Assembly: GCA_030665585.1 (NCBI GenBank)
Contig: DAOUZN010000004.1
Coordinates: 1-35,032 of the forward strand
DNA from: Deltaproteobacteria bacterium
GTDB lineage: Bacteria > Desulfobacterota > Desulfobacteria > Desulfobacterales > C00003060
Direction: 5' to 3'
Length of the DNA: 35,032 nt
In this document: positions 26,547 through 35,032 of the stretch, in pieces
How the letters are laid out: the number at the start of each line of letters is the position of its first letter
Numbering within the stretch: position 1 is the first letter of the stretch
Program-made: the position numbers and the translations under genes
Notes under the pieces: model-generated
Told to the model about the DNA's origin: nothing
Databases searched by the model: none
Seen by the model: the letters and a program-made list of their open reading frames with translations, nothing else

Positions 26547-27800
26547 TTATATCTCCCTTTGTGTCTTGGGAAGAGCAACAAAGAACGTGCTGCCTTCACC
26601 AATCTTCGATTCCACACGGACCGAGCCCTGCAGCTTATTGGTGGCTTTCTTGACAATGGCAAGACCTACGCCGGTTCCCTCATACTCCTCACGGGTGTGG
26701 AGCCGCTGGAACACGCCGAATATTTGCTCGTGGTAGCGAGGGTCAATCCCAATGCCGTTATCCCGTACGAACAGTTCATAGCGTTCCTCGCCTGCCGGGA
26801 GCCAGCCGATTTCCACGCGTTTGTGTGAAGCATGATTGAACTTGATCGCGTTTCTGATAAGATCCTGAAAGATCTGCCTTAGAAGGGTGGGATCCGTGTC
26901 AATGGTGGGCCAGTCATTGCCCATCACCACCTCGACATCCGGGGACAAAGCAAGCGATGCGATCACTTCCTGCAAAACCACGCCCACGTCGATTGCCTGA
27001 GTCGGTACGCCCCTTCTGCCGACATGAGAAAATTCCAGTAGATCCTCGACCAGTTCCACACCATGGGCGACTGCACGGTCGAGACCCTCAAAATACGCTT
27101 TCTGATCCCCACCGAGGATGGCTGGAAAGTCTTCCCGCAAAAAATCGGCGTAGTTGCCAATAGCTCGCAGGGGCGCTTTGAGGACGTGGGCTACGATGTA
27201 ATTGTACTGAGAAAGCTCCTGGTTAGCTAATTCAAGGTCAGCAGCCCTTTTCTTGAGCTCCATGTGTGCAAGGCTCAGTGCCTCCTCGGCTTGCTTACGC
27301 TCGGTCAGTTCCAGGTTCAATTGTTCGGTGGTCGTGGCCAGCTTGGCCGTGCGCTCTTCAACGCGCTGCTCCAGCTCGTCATGAGCTTTTCGGAGCGCTT
27401 CTTGCGCCTGCCGCTTTTCCTCAACCAGGCGCTGGTTTTCAAGGGCCTGCTTCACGGTAGCTAATACCTCATCCATATCCAAGGGCTTGATAATATAGGC
27501 TGAGGCCCCTTCGTTCAGGGCTCGGACCGCATTTTTCGTAGAGGCATAGGCGGTAACCATAATCAGAACCATATCAGGATGCAGATGCTTCAAGGGGGGC
27601 AATAACTCTAGTCCTTCCATGTCGGGCAGTTTGATGTCCAGCAGGGCAAGGTTAAAGAATCTCCTTTGCGCCTTATCTATGGCCTCTCGCCCCGTTGCAG
27701 CCGTCTCTGTCTCATAGCCTTTCCTTCCGAATATGAGCGTGAGGCTTCTAAGGCTGCTCTCATCGTCATCAACGATCAAGATGCTCTCTTTCTGGTTCAT
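26547..27800 (-). CDS. REC - coiled coil - histidine kinase with atypical H-box
   Basis: REC (LALLDIKLPDMEGLELL), H-box region QYNYIVAHVLKAPLRAIGNYADFL, HATPase (IFQDLIRNAIKFNHASHKRV, DNGIGIDPRYHEQIFGVFQRLHTREEYEGTGVGLAIVKKATNKLQGSVRVESKIGEGSTFFVALP). Confidence 0.92.
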   Translation of the reverse strand: MNQKESILIVDDDESSLRSLTLIFGRKGYETETAATGREAIDKAQRRFFNLALLDIKLPDMEGLELLPPLKHLHPDMVLIMVTAYASTKNAVRALNEGASAYIIKPLDMDEVLATVKQALENQRLVEEKRQAQEALRKAHDELEQRVEERTAKLATTTEQLNLELTERKQAEEALSLAHMELKKRAADLELANQELSQYNYIVAHVLKAPLRAIGNYADFLREDFPAILGGDQKAYFEGLDRAVAHGVELVEDLLEFSHVGRRGVPTQAIDVGVVLQEVIASLALSPDVEVVMGNDWPTIDTDPTLLRQIFQDLIRNAIKFNHASHKRVEIGWLPAGEERYELFVRDNGIGIDPRYHEQIFGVFQRLHTREEYEGTGVGLAIVKKATNKLQGSVRVESKIGEGSTFFVALPKTQREI

Positions 27801-27815
27801 CTCTTTCGCCCTCAG

Positions 27816-28568
27816 TCATCCGGCCTTCTGTTGCCTCTCCCAGATCTCATCGACCAACTTGAGCACCTGTGCCATGTCAAGCGGCTTGTAAAGAAAGGTG
27901 TAGGCACTATTGTAAAGAGCCTGTTCCATCAAGGAGTCTACCTCTTGGCGGTACGCTGTTATCATGATGGCCACTGTTTCCGGGTTGATTTCTTTGATAG
28001 CCAGATACGTCTCCAGGCCATTGATGGTCGGTAGCTTCATATCTATAAAGACAATGTCACAGGCCTTCCTCTGCACCATGGTGATGGCCTCCTCGCCAGC
28101 AAAAGCGATGTCCACCTCGTAACCCTTCTTGATCAGTATGTTGCTCAAGGTTTTACAGGTCCCTGGGTCATCGTCAACCACCAAGATGAGCGCCCCCTGC
28201 TTGCGCTGCTTTGCCTCTTCAATGAGCTCTATCGCCTTGTCAATGTCTAGAGGCTTGTAAATGATCGAGTAGGCTCCTTCTTTAAGGGCGTCGGCAACGA
28301 GGTCATCAACCGCGTAGGCGGTCATCATGGTCACCACAGCCTCAGGTCTGATCTTGATAATCCTTCTGCAAGTTTCCACGCCATCCATGACGGGCATCTT
28401 GATGTCCATAAAGATCATATCGAAAGGGCTCTCCTTGACCCTTTCGATGGCCTCCGGCCCGTCCTTGGCAGTAGTGACGGCGTAGCCTTTCCTTCTCAGC
28501 ACAAAAGACAGCGTCTTGCACAGGCTGATATTGTCGTCCACTATAAGGATGCTAGATTTTTCCTTCAT
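27816..28568 (-). CDS. Tandem receiver protein (REC-REC), no output domain
   Basis: Two CheY-like domains: MIFMDIKMPVMDGVETC...IYKPLDID and IVFIDMKLPTINGLETY...LYKPLDMA. Confidence 0.92.
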   Translation of the reverse strand: MKEKSSILIVDDNISLCKTLSFVLRRKGYAVTTAKDGPEAIERVKESPFDMIFMDIKMPVMDGVETCRRIIKIRPEAVVTMMTAYAVDDLVADALKEGAYSIIYKPLDIDKAIELIEEAKQRKQGALILVVDDDPGTCKTLSNILIKKGYEVDIAFAGEEAITMVQRKACDIVFIDMKLPTINGLETYLAIKEINPETVAIMITAYRQEVDSLMEQALYNSAYTFLYKPLDMAQVLKLVDEIWERQQKAG

Positions 28569-30162
28569 GTCGCTTTTCTTCCCCTCCTAGCACTGGTAGC
28601 TTCACCGTGAAGGTGCTACCTTTTCCAACCTCGCTCTGCACCTCGATGGTGCCTCCATTCCCCTCAACCAGGGTTTTGGTGATCGCCATTCCCAGGCCGA
28701 TCCCCTTGGCCTTAGTCGTAAATAGAGGCTCAAAGAGCTTAGCCAGATTCTCCTTCGGGATGCCAACCCCTGTATCTGAGAACGAAATGGTCATCCAACC
28801 TCGGCTTTGGACTTCGGCCCCAAGGACCAACTTGCCGCCCTCAGGCATCGCCTGGATGGCATTGAGGAGGATGTTTCCAAAAACTTGAAGGAGTTGGTCA
28901 AGGTCGACCAGGATCGCCGGCAACGTTTCATCTATTTGACTCACCACATCCACCTTATCAGGGACGATGACACGAGATAGCGCCTCTTGGAGGCAATCTT
29001 TAACACCCACCTTTCGTCGGACGGGGGGCTTGGAACGAGCAAAGCCGAGGAGACTGCTGATGATCCTCTCGGATGTCAGAATTTCCTTCTCCAGGATATC
29101 CAGCGTCTCCTTTACCTCCGGCTCGGGCTCTTCAAGGGCCATATTGAGAAAATAGGCGGCATTCTTGATGGCCCCAAGGGGGTTGCGGAGTTCGTGCCCC
29201 ACCCCACCAGCCATCTGCCCCAAAATGGCGAGCTTCTCCCCGCGGATCAATTCATCCTGGGCATTTCTTAACTTCTCCTCAGCCCGCTTGCGCTCGGCGA
29301 TTTCTCTAGAGACACTCTCAATCATATGGTTAGTGACCTTCTTTAGGGATTCCAACAGCTCTACCTGCGAAGCCCCGGATACCCGGGCGCTCAGGTCACC
29401 TTTTGACACCCTGTCCAATGCGTCGAAGTGCTCAGCAAGACCAATGGCAAACTCATGGGATAAATCAACAATCTCGCCGAGGTTTTCGGCAGTCATGTTG
29501 ACCATATGTTTTAATTTGCTGATCAACTCAAGCTCTGAGGCTTCAGATATCCTGACCTCGGGGTCTCCTGAAGATATTTCATTCAACGCGTTGAAAACCT
29601 CTGACAAGCCCTCGGCCAACTCCACGTTGATGGTTCGCAAGGTCTCTTCGCTCTTGCGAAGAGCCCCCACGGCCCGCTTGCGCTCCGTGAGTTCCAGCTT
29701 CAATTGCTCGGTTGTCTTGGCCAGCATCGAGGTGCGCTCTTCAACACGCTGTTCCAGCTCGTCGTGAGCCTTTTGCAGCGCCTCCTCTGCCCGCCTGCGT
29801 TCAGCAATACCTTGCTCTTCAATTTGAAACACATCCCAGAACAGATGGGCAGCCACATGGTCCATCAATCGGACGTGGTGCGGCTTTGTATGGGAGATCT
29901 CATCGGCGACCTCTTCACGTCCCGTTAACTCGATAATCATATTGAGATCTTTGAGTCTATATAAATCATGGTAGTCTTCTGTGGTGTAAATGCCTTTCTC
30001 CTTGGCGTAGAGACAACCGACAGCTTTGGGATTGGTAGAAGCTAATCCAATGAGCTTCATCCGAAGCTGGCTCAGCTTTTCAGTGAATATCATATCCATA
30101 ACCGCCTTGCACCCTGGACCGCCACCCACAATCCCTACTTTGAGTGTTTTAGCCTGTTCCAT
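28552..30162 (-). CDS. Histidine kinase with N-terminal Rossmann-like (NAD(P)-binding type) domain, coiled coil, two HAMP-like repeats, HisKA and HATPase_c
   Basis: N-terminus LKVGIVGGGPGCKAVMDMIF (GxGxxG-like); LAEGLSEVFNALNEISSGDPEVRI / LAEHFDALDRVSKGDLSARV repeats; H-box AGGVGHELRNPLGAIKNAAYFL; DTGVGIPKENLAKLFEPLFTTKAKGIGLGMAITK. Confidence 0.88.
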   Translation of the reverse strand: MEQAKTLKVGIVGGGPGCKAVMDMIFTEKLSQLRMKLIGLASTNPKAVGCLYAKEKGIYTTEDYHDLYRLKDLNMIIELTGREEVADEISHTKPHHVRLMDHVAAHLFWDVFQIEEQGIAERRRAEEALQKAHDELEQRVEERTSMLAKTTEQLKLELTERKRAVGALRKSEETLRTINVELAEGLSEVFNALNEISSGDPEVRISEASELELISKLKHMVNMTAENLGEIVDLSHEFAIGLAEHFDALDRVSKGDLSARVSGASQVELLESLKKVTNHMIESVSREIAERKRAEEKLRNAQDELIRGEKLAILGQMAGGVGHELRNPLGAIKNAAYFLNMALEEPEPEVKETLDILEKEILTSERIISSLLGFARSKPPVRRKVGVKDCLQEALSRVIVPDKVDVVSQIDETLPAILVDLDQLLQVFGNILLNAIQAMPEGGKLVLGAEVQSRGWMTISFSDTGVGIPKENLAKLFEPLFTTKAKGIGLGMAITKTLVEGNGGTIEVQSEVGKGSTFTVKLPVLGGEEKRHEGKI

Positions 30163-30268
30163 GATTTGATTCCTCTTTACTCAATCGGATCGGCCAGATC
30201 TGACCCAAACCTGAGCGCCAATTCTGGGAAGTTATTCTTGCGCAAGCCCTTAGCGAATGGCGGTTTGG

Positions 30269-30649
30269 CTAGGCCTCACCTGTCGTGCAGCAGTCTATGA
30301 ACTGCTCTATCCCGTGCTTTTGGTCTTCAGTCAATCGCTCAAAGTGAACATCACATCGCCTTACACCCTCCACGGTTGTCTCAAAATCCGAGATGGTTCT
30401 GACAGGTATTGCCAGCAAACTAATATCATATAGGATGCACAATATTTCTAAGGCAAACAAGTCACCAGTGCGCCGCTTTGATGCGCGATAAGTAAAGGCG
30501 AGTCCACCTGCGCTAACATCTACGATTCGTGCCATCATGGCAGGACTTGCGTCGAAACAGACAAAAGCAGCTTCCCGGACCAGTAATCGCTTGTTCTTCC
30601 TTCGCTCAACCGGTTCATTTGTGTTTGGCATGGGGTGGCGCTCCTTCAC
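30269..30649 (-). CDS. PilZ domain protein
   Basis: VERRKNKRLLV (RxxxR) and RIVDVSAGGLAFTY (DxSxxG). Confidence 0.85.
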   Translation of the reverse strand: MKERHPMPNTNEPVERRKNKRLLVREAAFVCFDASPAMMARIVDVSAGGLAFTYRASKRRTGDLFALEILCILYDISLLAIPVRTISDFETTVEGVRRCDVHFERLTEDQKHGIEQFIDCCTTGEA

Positions 30650-30902
30650 AATGAGACATAAGTAATCTCAACCAACCATGATACATTTCAGCGTTATTTC
30701 TACCACAGCTTTGCGAACTTATAAAGGGCTACATTCAACGTATCAGTTTAGCCGTTCAAAAAACGTTGATAACAAAGCATACGGGTGATTCGATTCTAAA
30801 ACGAGACACTGTTTAAACGGGTTAGCGAGCGTTAAGAAAGAACAGCAAGAAATATGGAATTGACGGCAAGAGCTCTGCCCAAGAGAAGCCTCAGAAGGGT
30901 CT

Positions 30903-31658
30903 TCAGGCCTGCCCTTTTAAACCAAAACACAGCCTGGCATTCTTCGTGGTCTGCTCTGCGATTTCTTCAGCGCTCATTGCCTTGACTCGAGCGACTTCTC
31001 GCAGGGTGATCCGGACATGGGCTGGCCTTGCAACCAATTCCCGATAGTGCACCGGGCTGTCTGTTTCGAGCAGCAAGCTGTGAAGGGGAACGGCATGGAT
31101 GGCCTTTGCGTGGTAGGGATTGTACAGGAGTGCCGGACAAGCCGACATGTAGTAGCCGGCGGCGGCGATGAGAGGAATCAATTCGAGAGGGCCGCTGTAC
31201 CAGTGAAAGACCGCTTTTCTTAGACCGACTTCTTTGACCATCCGAAAGGCGGTCTCATGGGAATACCGACAGTGAACGATGACCGGCTTGTCATGTTTTT
31301 TGGCAATATCAAGGATTTTAGGAAAGAGGGCCTTTTGGACCTTCTTTCTTGTCTTGGCCTTGTAGTCCAGGCCCACTTCACCCAAGGCCACGCAGTTCAC
31401 CAGGTTCGCATCAATCTGCGCCAGGGTCGCCTCGTCATGATCGGCATTGAGGCGCCACGGATGATACCCCATGGCCGGAAAGACAAATCTCGGATACCGG
31501 CCTGCTATCTCCAAGGTCTTCTGGTTGGAGGTGATGTCTTGTCCCACGGCCACAATGGCCACGACGCCGTCATCCTTTGCTGCCTTGATTGCTCCATCCG
31601 GGTCAGGCAGTTCATCCAAATGAGCATGGGTATCAATGACAGGAGGCCTATTTCTCAT
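30903..31658 (-). CDS. TatD family metal-dependent hydrolase
   Basis: VIDTHAHLDELPD; CVALGEVGLDYK; KPVIVHCRYSHETA; LLLETDSPVH. Confidence 0.92.
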   Translation of the reverse strand: MRNRPPVIDTHAHLDELPDPDGAIKAAKDDGVVAIVAVGQDITSNQKTLEIAGRYPRFVFPAMGYHPWRLNADHDEATLAQIDANLVNCVALGEVGLDYKAKTRKKVQKALFPKILDIAKKHDKPVIVHCRYSHETAFRMVKEVGLRKAVFHWYSGPLELIPLIAAAGYYMSACPALLYNPYHAKAIHAVPLHSLLLETDSPVHYRELVARPAHVRITLREVARVKAMSAEEIAEQTTKNARLCFGLKGQA

Positions 31659-32073
31659 AAATATAGATGTGCTCGATGCCAGGCTTTAGAAAAAAAGTGC
31701 TCATCTGAACCTTTTCTTGATTGGGAGAAAAGCTGATGACAAATTTCCGTTCACAGGCCACGCGTTCCAGACTCTTGATGTCTTTGAGTTCAATCGTGGG
31801 ATGGCTGCAAAAGGCCACTGCCACCGCATGGTTGTCTTTCACACCCACCATGTCTACGGGGCCCTCTGGAAAGCGTGGATTACGAAAGGCTGGAACCGGC
31901 CGAAATCCTTGCTCTTTCAAGAAATCATACAGGACACACCGAATCGTCTCTTTGATCACACGATCGCTCAAGTACCCCTTGGGAATAGTCCTCACGGCTT
32001 CCAATATCTTCTTCTTGATCGCCTTTTTCATCGGTCTCTTCCGCCCTTCGCATATTCTCTTTGCCGTTGACAA
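31648..32073 (-). CDS. Conserved-looking hypothetical protein
   Basis: 141-aa ORF overlapping the tatD-like start by 11 bp, same strand; likely internal start MKKAIKKKILEAVRTIPKGYLSD. Confidence 0.65.
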   Translation of the reverse strand: MSTAKRICEGRKRPMKKAIKKKILEAVRTIPKGYLSDRVIKETIRCVLYDFLKEQGFRPVPAFRNPRFPEGPVDMVGVKDNHAVAVAFCSHPTIELKDIKSLERVACERKFVISFSPNQEKVQMSTFFLKPGIEHIYIYEK

Positions 32074-32122
32074 TCCATACCCGAGCCGGTATTCCTGGTC
32101 AACCTATTATTCGGTCTAAACT

Positions 32123-34507
32123 TTGAGCAGTCATCTCTATCAAACCTTAGAATTTGACAAGGTCCTGGATGACCTGGCCCGTAGGGCCCAATGTCCCCTT
32201 TCTGCTGAGCGCCTCCAGCACCTGAAACCCCTTTCAAGCATTCAGCTCGTCCGAAAGAGTCTGGCAAGAATCTCCGAAGCCCGCACCTTGATGGATTCAG
32301 GCGGATCCCTTCCCGTGGCCCCCTTTGAAGACATAGGCGGCCATTTAGAGTTCGCAGCCATCGAAGGAAGTCGTCTGGAGCCAAAGGCTTTTCGGAGAAT
32401 CCACGCCGTGCTTGAGTTAAGCGCACGGCTGCACGGTTTTCTCAAGAAAAACGAAAGCCATCTCCCCCTCCTTCATGAAGCCTCGGCAGGCCTTACCCCC
32501 AACCCAGATCTGGCAAAAGCAATTGACAAGGCCATTGATGTGCGCTCTTTGGAAATCCGGGACCAGGCCAGTCGAAGCTTGGCCGCCATTCGCCGTAAGA
32601 TGTCCCAGGCCCGTGAACAGGTGCGGAGGCAGCTCGAAGGTCTTCTGGACAAGCTTGCCCGTAAGGGTGTGCTACAGGAACGCCTGATCACCATGCGATC
32701 GGGACGGTGGGTGCTACCCGTCAAAGAAACCCACAGGCACTTGGTCAAAGGGGTTCTGCACGACAAGTCTGCCAGTGGGGCAACCGTTTTTCTGGAGCCC
32801 CTGGAAACACTGGAGCTGAACAACCAGGTTCGCCGCCTTGAAGCAGAGGAGCATCACGAGATTGAAAAGGTCCTCCGCGCGCTCACAGACCTTGTCCGCC
32901 AGAGCTTGTCTGAACTGAAACAAGACTTTGAGATCCTGGTTGCCCTGGATAGTATTCACGCTATGGCCCTGACCTCTAAGGCCCTAAATGAACACGAACC
33001 CGCCCTGAACACGGATGGCGTCCTCAACATCAAGAATGGGCGTCATCCATTGCTCCTCCTTAAAAAAGCGCCTTTGGCGGATGTGGTCCCCCTGAACTTA
33101 TCCATCGGGGAAAACTTTAAGACACTGGTCATCACTGGGCCCAATGCCGGAGGAAAGACCGTTGCCCTCAAAACCGTGGGGCTCCTGGCCCTAATGGTCT
33201 CATGCGGCCTCCATATCCCGGCCGATGCCGACTCCCAGATGGCCCTGTTCACGGGCATCTTTGCCCACGTGGGCGACGCCCAATCCATTGAAATGGACCT
33301 TTCCACCTTTTCTGCCCACCTGATGGAAATCAAGGCCATCATGGATGAAGCATCCTCTGGAGATCTGGTCCTCATTGACGAGATCGGCACAGGCACCGAC
33401 CCAGAGGAGGGCGCCGCCCTGGCCATGGCTGTGCTGGAAGCCCTCACAGTCAAGGGCATGGTCACCATGGTGACCACCCATCATGGCGCGTTGAAGGCGT
33501 TTGCCCATCAAACCCCCGATGTGGCCAATGGGTCTATGGCCTTTGACACCCGGACCCTCACCCCAACGTACCAGTTCCATGCTGATATTCCCGGGTCCAG
33601 CTACGCCCTCGAGATCGGCAAGCGCATGGGCCTTCCACAGGCCGTGATCACGCGTTCCAAGGCACTCATGGGAAGTCAGGCCGATCGGTTAGAGGACCTG
33701 ATCTTGACACTGGAGGAACGCCTTGAGCAAAATAAGCGATTGGAAAAGGATCTAAGAGCGGAAAGGCTTGTCGTAGATCACTTGAGAAAACGGTTTCAGG
33801 AGAACAATGCGCGTCTAGAACGTGAGGTGAAGCAGCTGCGCCACCAGGCAGCCCAGGAGGCCAGCGCGATCATTCGGCAGGCCAACGCCACGGTGGAAAA
33901 AGCCATACGAACCCTCCGGGAAACAGGCGCCACCAAGGACGCCATCCGTAAAGCCAAGGCCCTTATCCAAGAGGAAAAAGAGGACCTGGAAGAGGCGCTT
34001 GAAATCGCAACACTTGACGAGGACCTTCGAGAGGAAGACCGCCTCTCGGATGCGCTGTCGCCCGGATGCCGAGTTTACTGGAAACGAACCCGGGTGGCTG
34101 GAATCGTGCTGTCTGATGAAGATCCGGCTGGCCGTGTCCTCATCGCCTTTGGCAAGGTGAAGGCCCATGTGCCTGGCGAAGAATTGAGCCGGGCCAGCGA
34201 TATTGAACCATCCTCAACAGATCGAGGTTCGGGCGTGGAGATCCACGTCCCGGAGGTGGTTCAGCCAGAGGTGGATGTGCGAGGGATGCGGGTGGAGGAA
34301 GCCCTAACTGTGGTGGACAAATGCTTGAACGATGCCTTGTTGGCCGGTCTGAAGGAGGTTCAAATCGTCCATGGCATAGGGACCGGGGCGCTTCGCAACA
34401 GCCTGATCCCATTCTTGCATCGACATCCCCTGGTCCAGGCGACCCGTCCCGGCGGTCTCCATGAAGAAAACCCGGGGGTGACTATGGTGGAAGTAGCAAC
34501 CAGGTAA
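32123..34507 (+). CDS. mutS2: Endonuclease MutS2
   Basis: Walker A VITGPNAGGKTVALKTVGLLALM; LVLIDEIGTGTDPEEGAALAMAVLE; C-terminal Smr domain VDVRGMRVEEAL...VQIVHGIGTGALRNSL. TTG start. Confidence 0.95.
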   Translation: MSSHLYQTLEFDKVLDDLARRAQCPLSAERLQHLKPLSSIQLVRKSLARISEARTLMDSGGSLPVAPFEDIGGHLEFAAIEGSRLEPKAFRRIHAVLELSARLHGFLKKNESHLPLLHEASAGLTPNPDLAKAIDKAIDVRSLEIRDQASRSLAAIRRKMSQAREQVRRQLEGLLDKLARKGVLQERLITMRSGRWVLPVKETHRHLVKGVLHDKSASGATVFLEPLETLELNNQVRRLEAEEHHEIEKVLRALTDLVRQSLSELKQDFEILVALDSIHAMALTSKALNEHEPALNTDGVLNIKNGRHPLLLLKKAPLADVVPLNLSIGENFKTLVITGPNAGGKTVALKTVGLLALMVSCGLHIPADADSQMALFTGIFAHVGDAQSIEMDLSTFSAHLMEIKAIMDEASSGDLVLIDEIGTGTDPEEGAALAMAVLEALTVKGMVTMVTTHHGALKAFAHQTPDVANGSMAFDTRTLTPTYQFHADIPGSSYALEIGKRMGLPQAVITRSKALMGSQADRLEDLILTLEERLEQNKRLEKDLRAERLVVDHLRKRFQENNARLEREVKQLRHQAAQEASAIIRQANATVEKAIRTLRETGATKDAIRKAKALIQEEKEDLEEALEIATLDEDLREEDRLSDALSPGCRVYWKRTRVAGIVLSDEDPAGRVLIAFGKVKAHVPGEELSRASDIEPSSTDRGSGVEIHVPEVVQPEVDVRGMRVEEALTVVDKCLNDALLAGLKEVQIVHGIGTGALRNSLIPFLHRHPLVQATRPGGLHEENPGVTMVEVATR

Positions 34508-34528
34508 GACAACCTTCATCAGACCTCT

Positions 34529-35032
34529 TCATACGAGCAACGTCCGGTTACCCCCCTGCCTTTTCGCCCGGTACATGGCTTCATCGGCCCTTTTCGCAAA
34601 TTCCGTCATCCCCTCCTCCGCCTTGTATTCGGCGATGCCTATGCTGACGCTGGCATCAATACGTGTGCCGGGGGCAGGAGAAAAGCTAATAGCTCGAAAC
34701 CCCTTCCTGATCCGTTCTGCGACCTTCGTGGCCTCCGGCCCACGGGTTTCGGGTAAGATCACGGTGAACTCATCGCCTCCGTACCGATAACCCGAGTCAT
34801 TCTTTCGCATACAGCCCTGAATGACTTTCCCCAGCTTGCCCAGGACCTTGTCTCCTTCCAGGTGGCCGTAAGTATCATTGTAACGCTTGAAGCCATCCAC
34901 ATCCATTAACAGCAGCGACAGCGCATGCCCGTATCGGTCTGCCCGGGCTGTTTCAGACCGCAACTGCTTGAAGAAGTGTCTGGAGTTATGAAGTTTTGTG
35001 AGGTCATCGGTGACCGTCAGTTCCCGCAACTG
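34529..35032 (-). CDS. GGDEF-domain diguanylate cyclase (5' end beyond window)
   Basis: DDLTKLHNSRHFFKQL...MDVDGFKRYNDTYGHLEGD...RKNDSGYRYGGDEFTVILPET; I-site RxxD five residues before GGDEF. Confidence 0.92.
   Translation of the reverse strand, partial: QLRELTVTDDLTKLHNSRHFFKQLRSETARADRYGHALSLLLMDVDGFKRYNDTYGHLEGDKVLGKLGKVIQGCMRKNDSGYRYGGDEFTVILPETRGPEATKVAERIRKGFRAISFSPAPGTRIDASVSIGIAEYKAEEGMTEFAKRADEAMYRAKRQGGNRTLLV

Overview
Chromosomal window, probably from a Desulfobacterota/'deltaproteobacterial' organism (inferred from gene content; not tested). Most of it is housekeeping: mltA, an HU/IHF-like protein plus a lysine-rich nucleoid-type protein, nrdD/nrdG, a diadenylate cyclase-YbbR fusion with DUF2914, glnS, relA/spoT, rpmB, a TRAP transporter with a phenylacetate-CoA-ligase-like enzyme, polA, tatD, mutS2, and a partial GGDEF gene at the right edge. 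The most unusual region is 23165-30649 (minus strand). It is an apparently all-cytosolic phosphorelay cluster: three histidine kinases, one tandem-receiver protein and two response regulators, bracketed by two PilZ proteins. One kinase has an N-terminal NAD(P)-type Rossmann-like domain and HAMP-like repeats but no visible TM segment. Another has a non-canonical H-box (HV instead of HD/HE). Non-coding signals include a pair of NrdR-box-like sites with a 15-bp gap upstream of nrdDG, a ~185 bp MITE-like palindrome with an orphan end copy elsewhere, nested IS200/IS605- or REP-like hairpins upstream of relA, a REP-like hairpin pair near the CoA ligase gene, and a terminator/anti-terminator-like leader upstream of the TRAP operon. 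No tRNA, rRNA, CRISPR array or intact transposase was recognised. All family names come from reading motifs, not from database searches.
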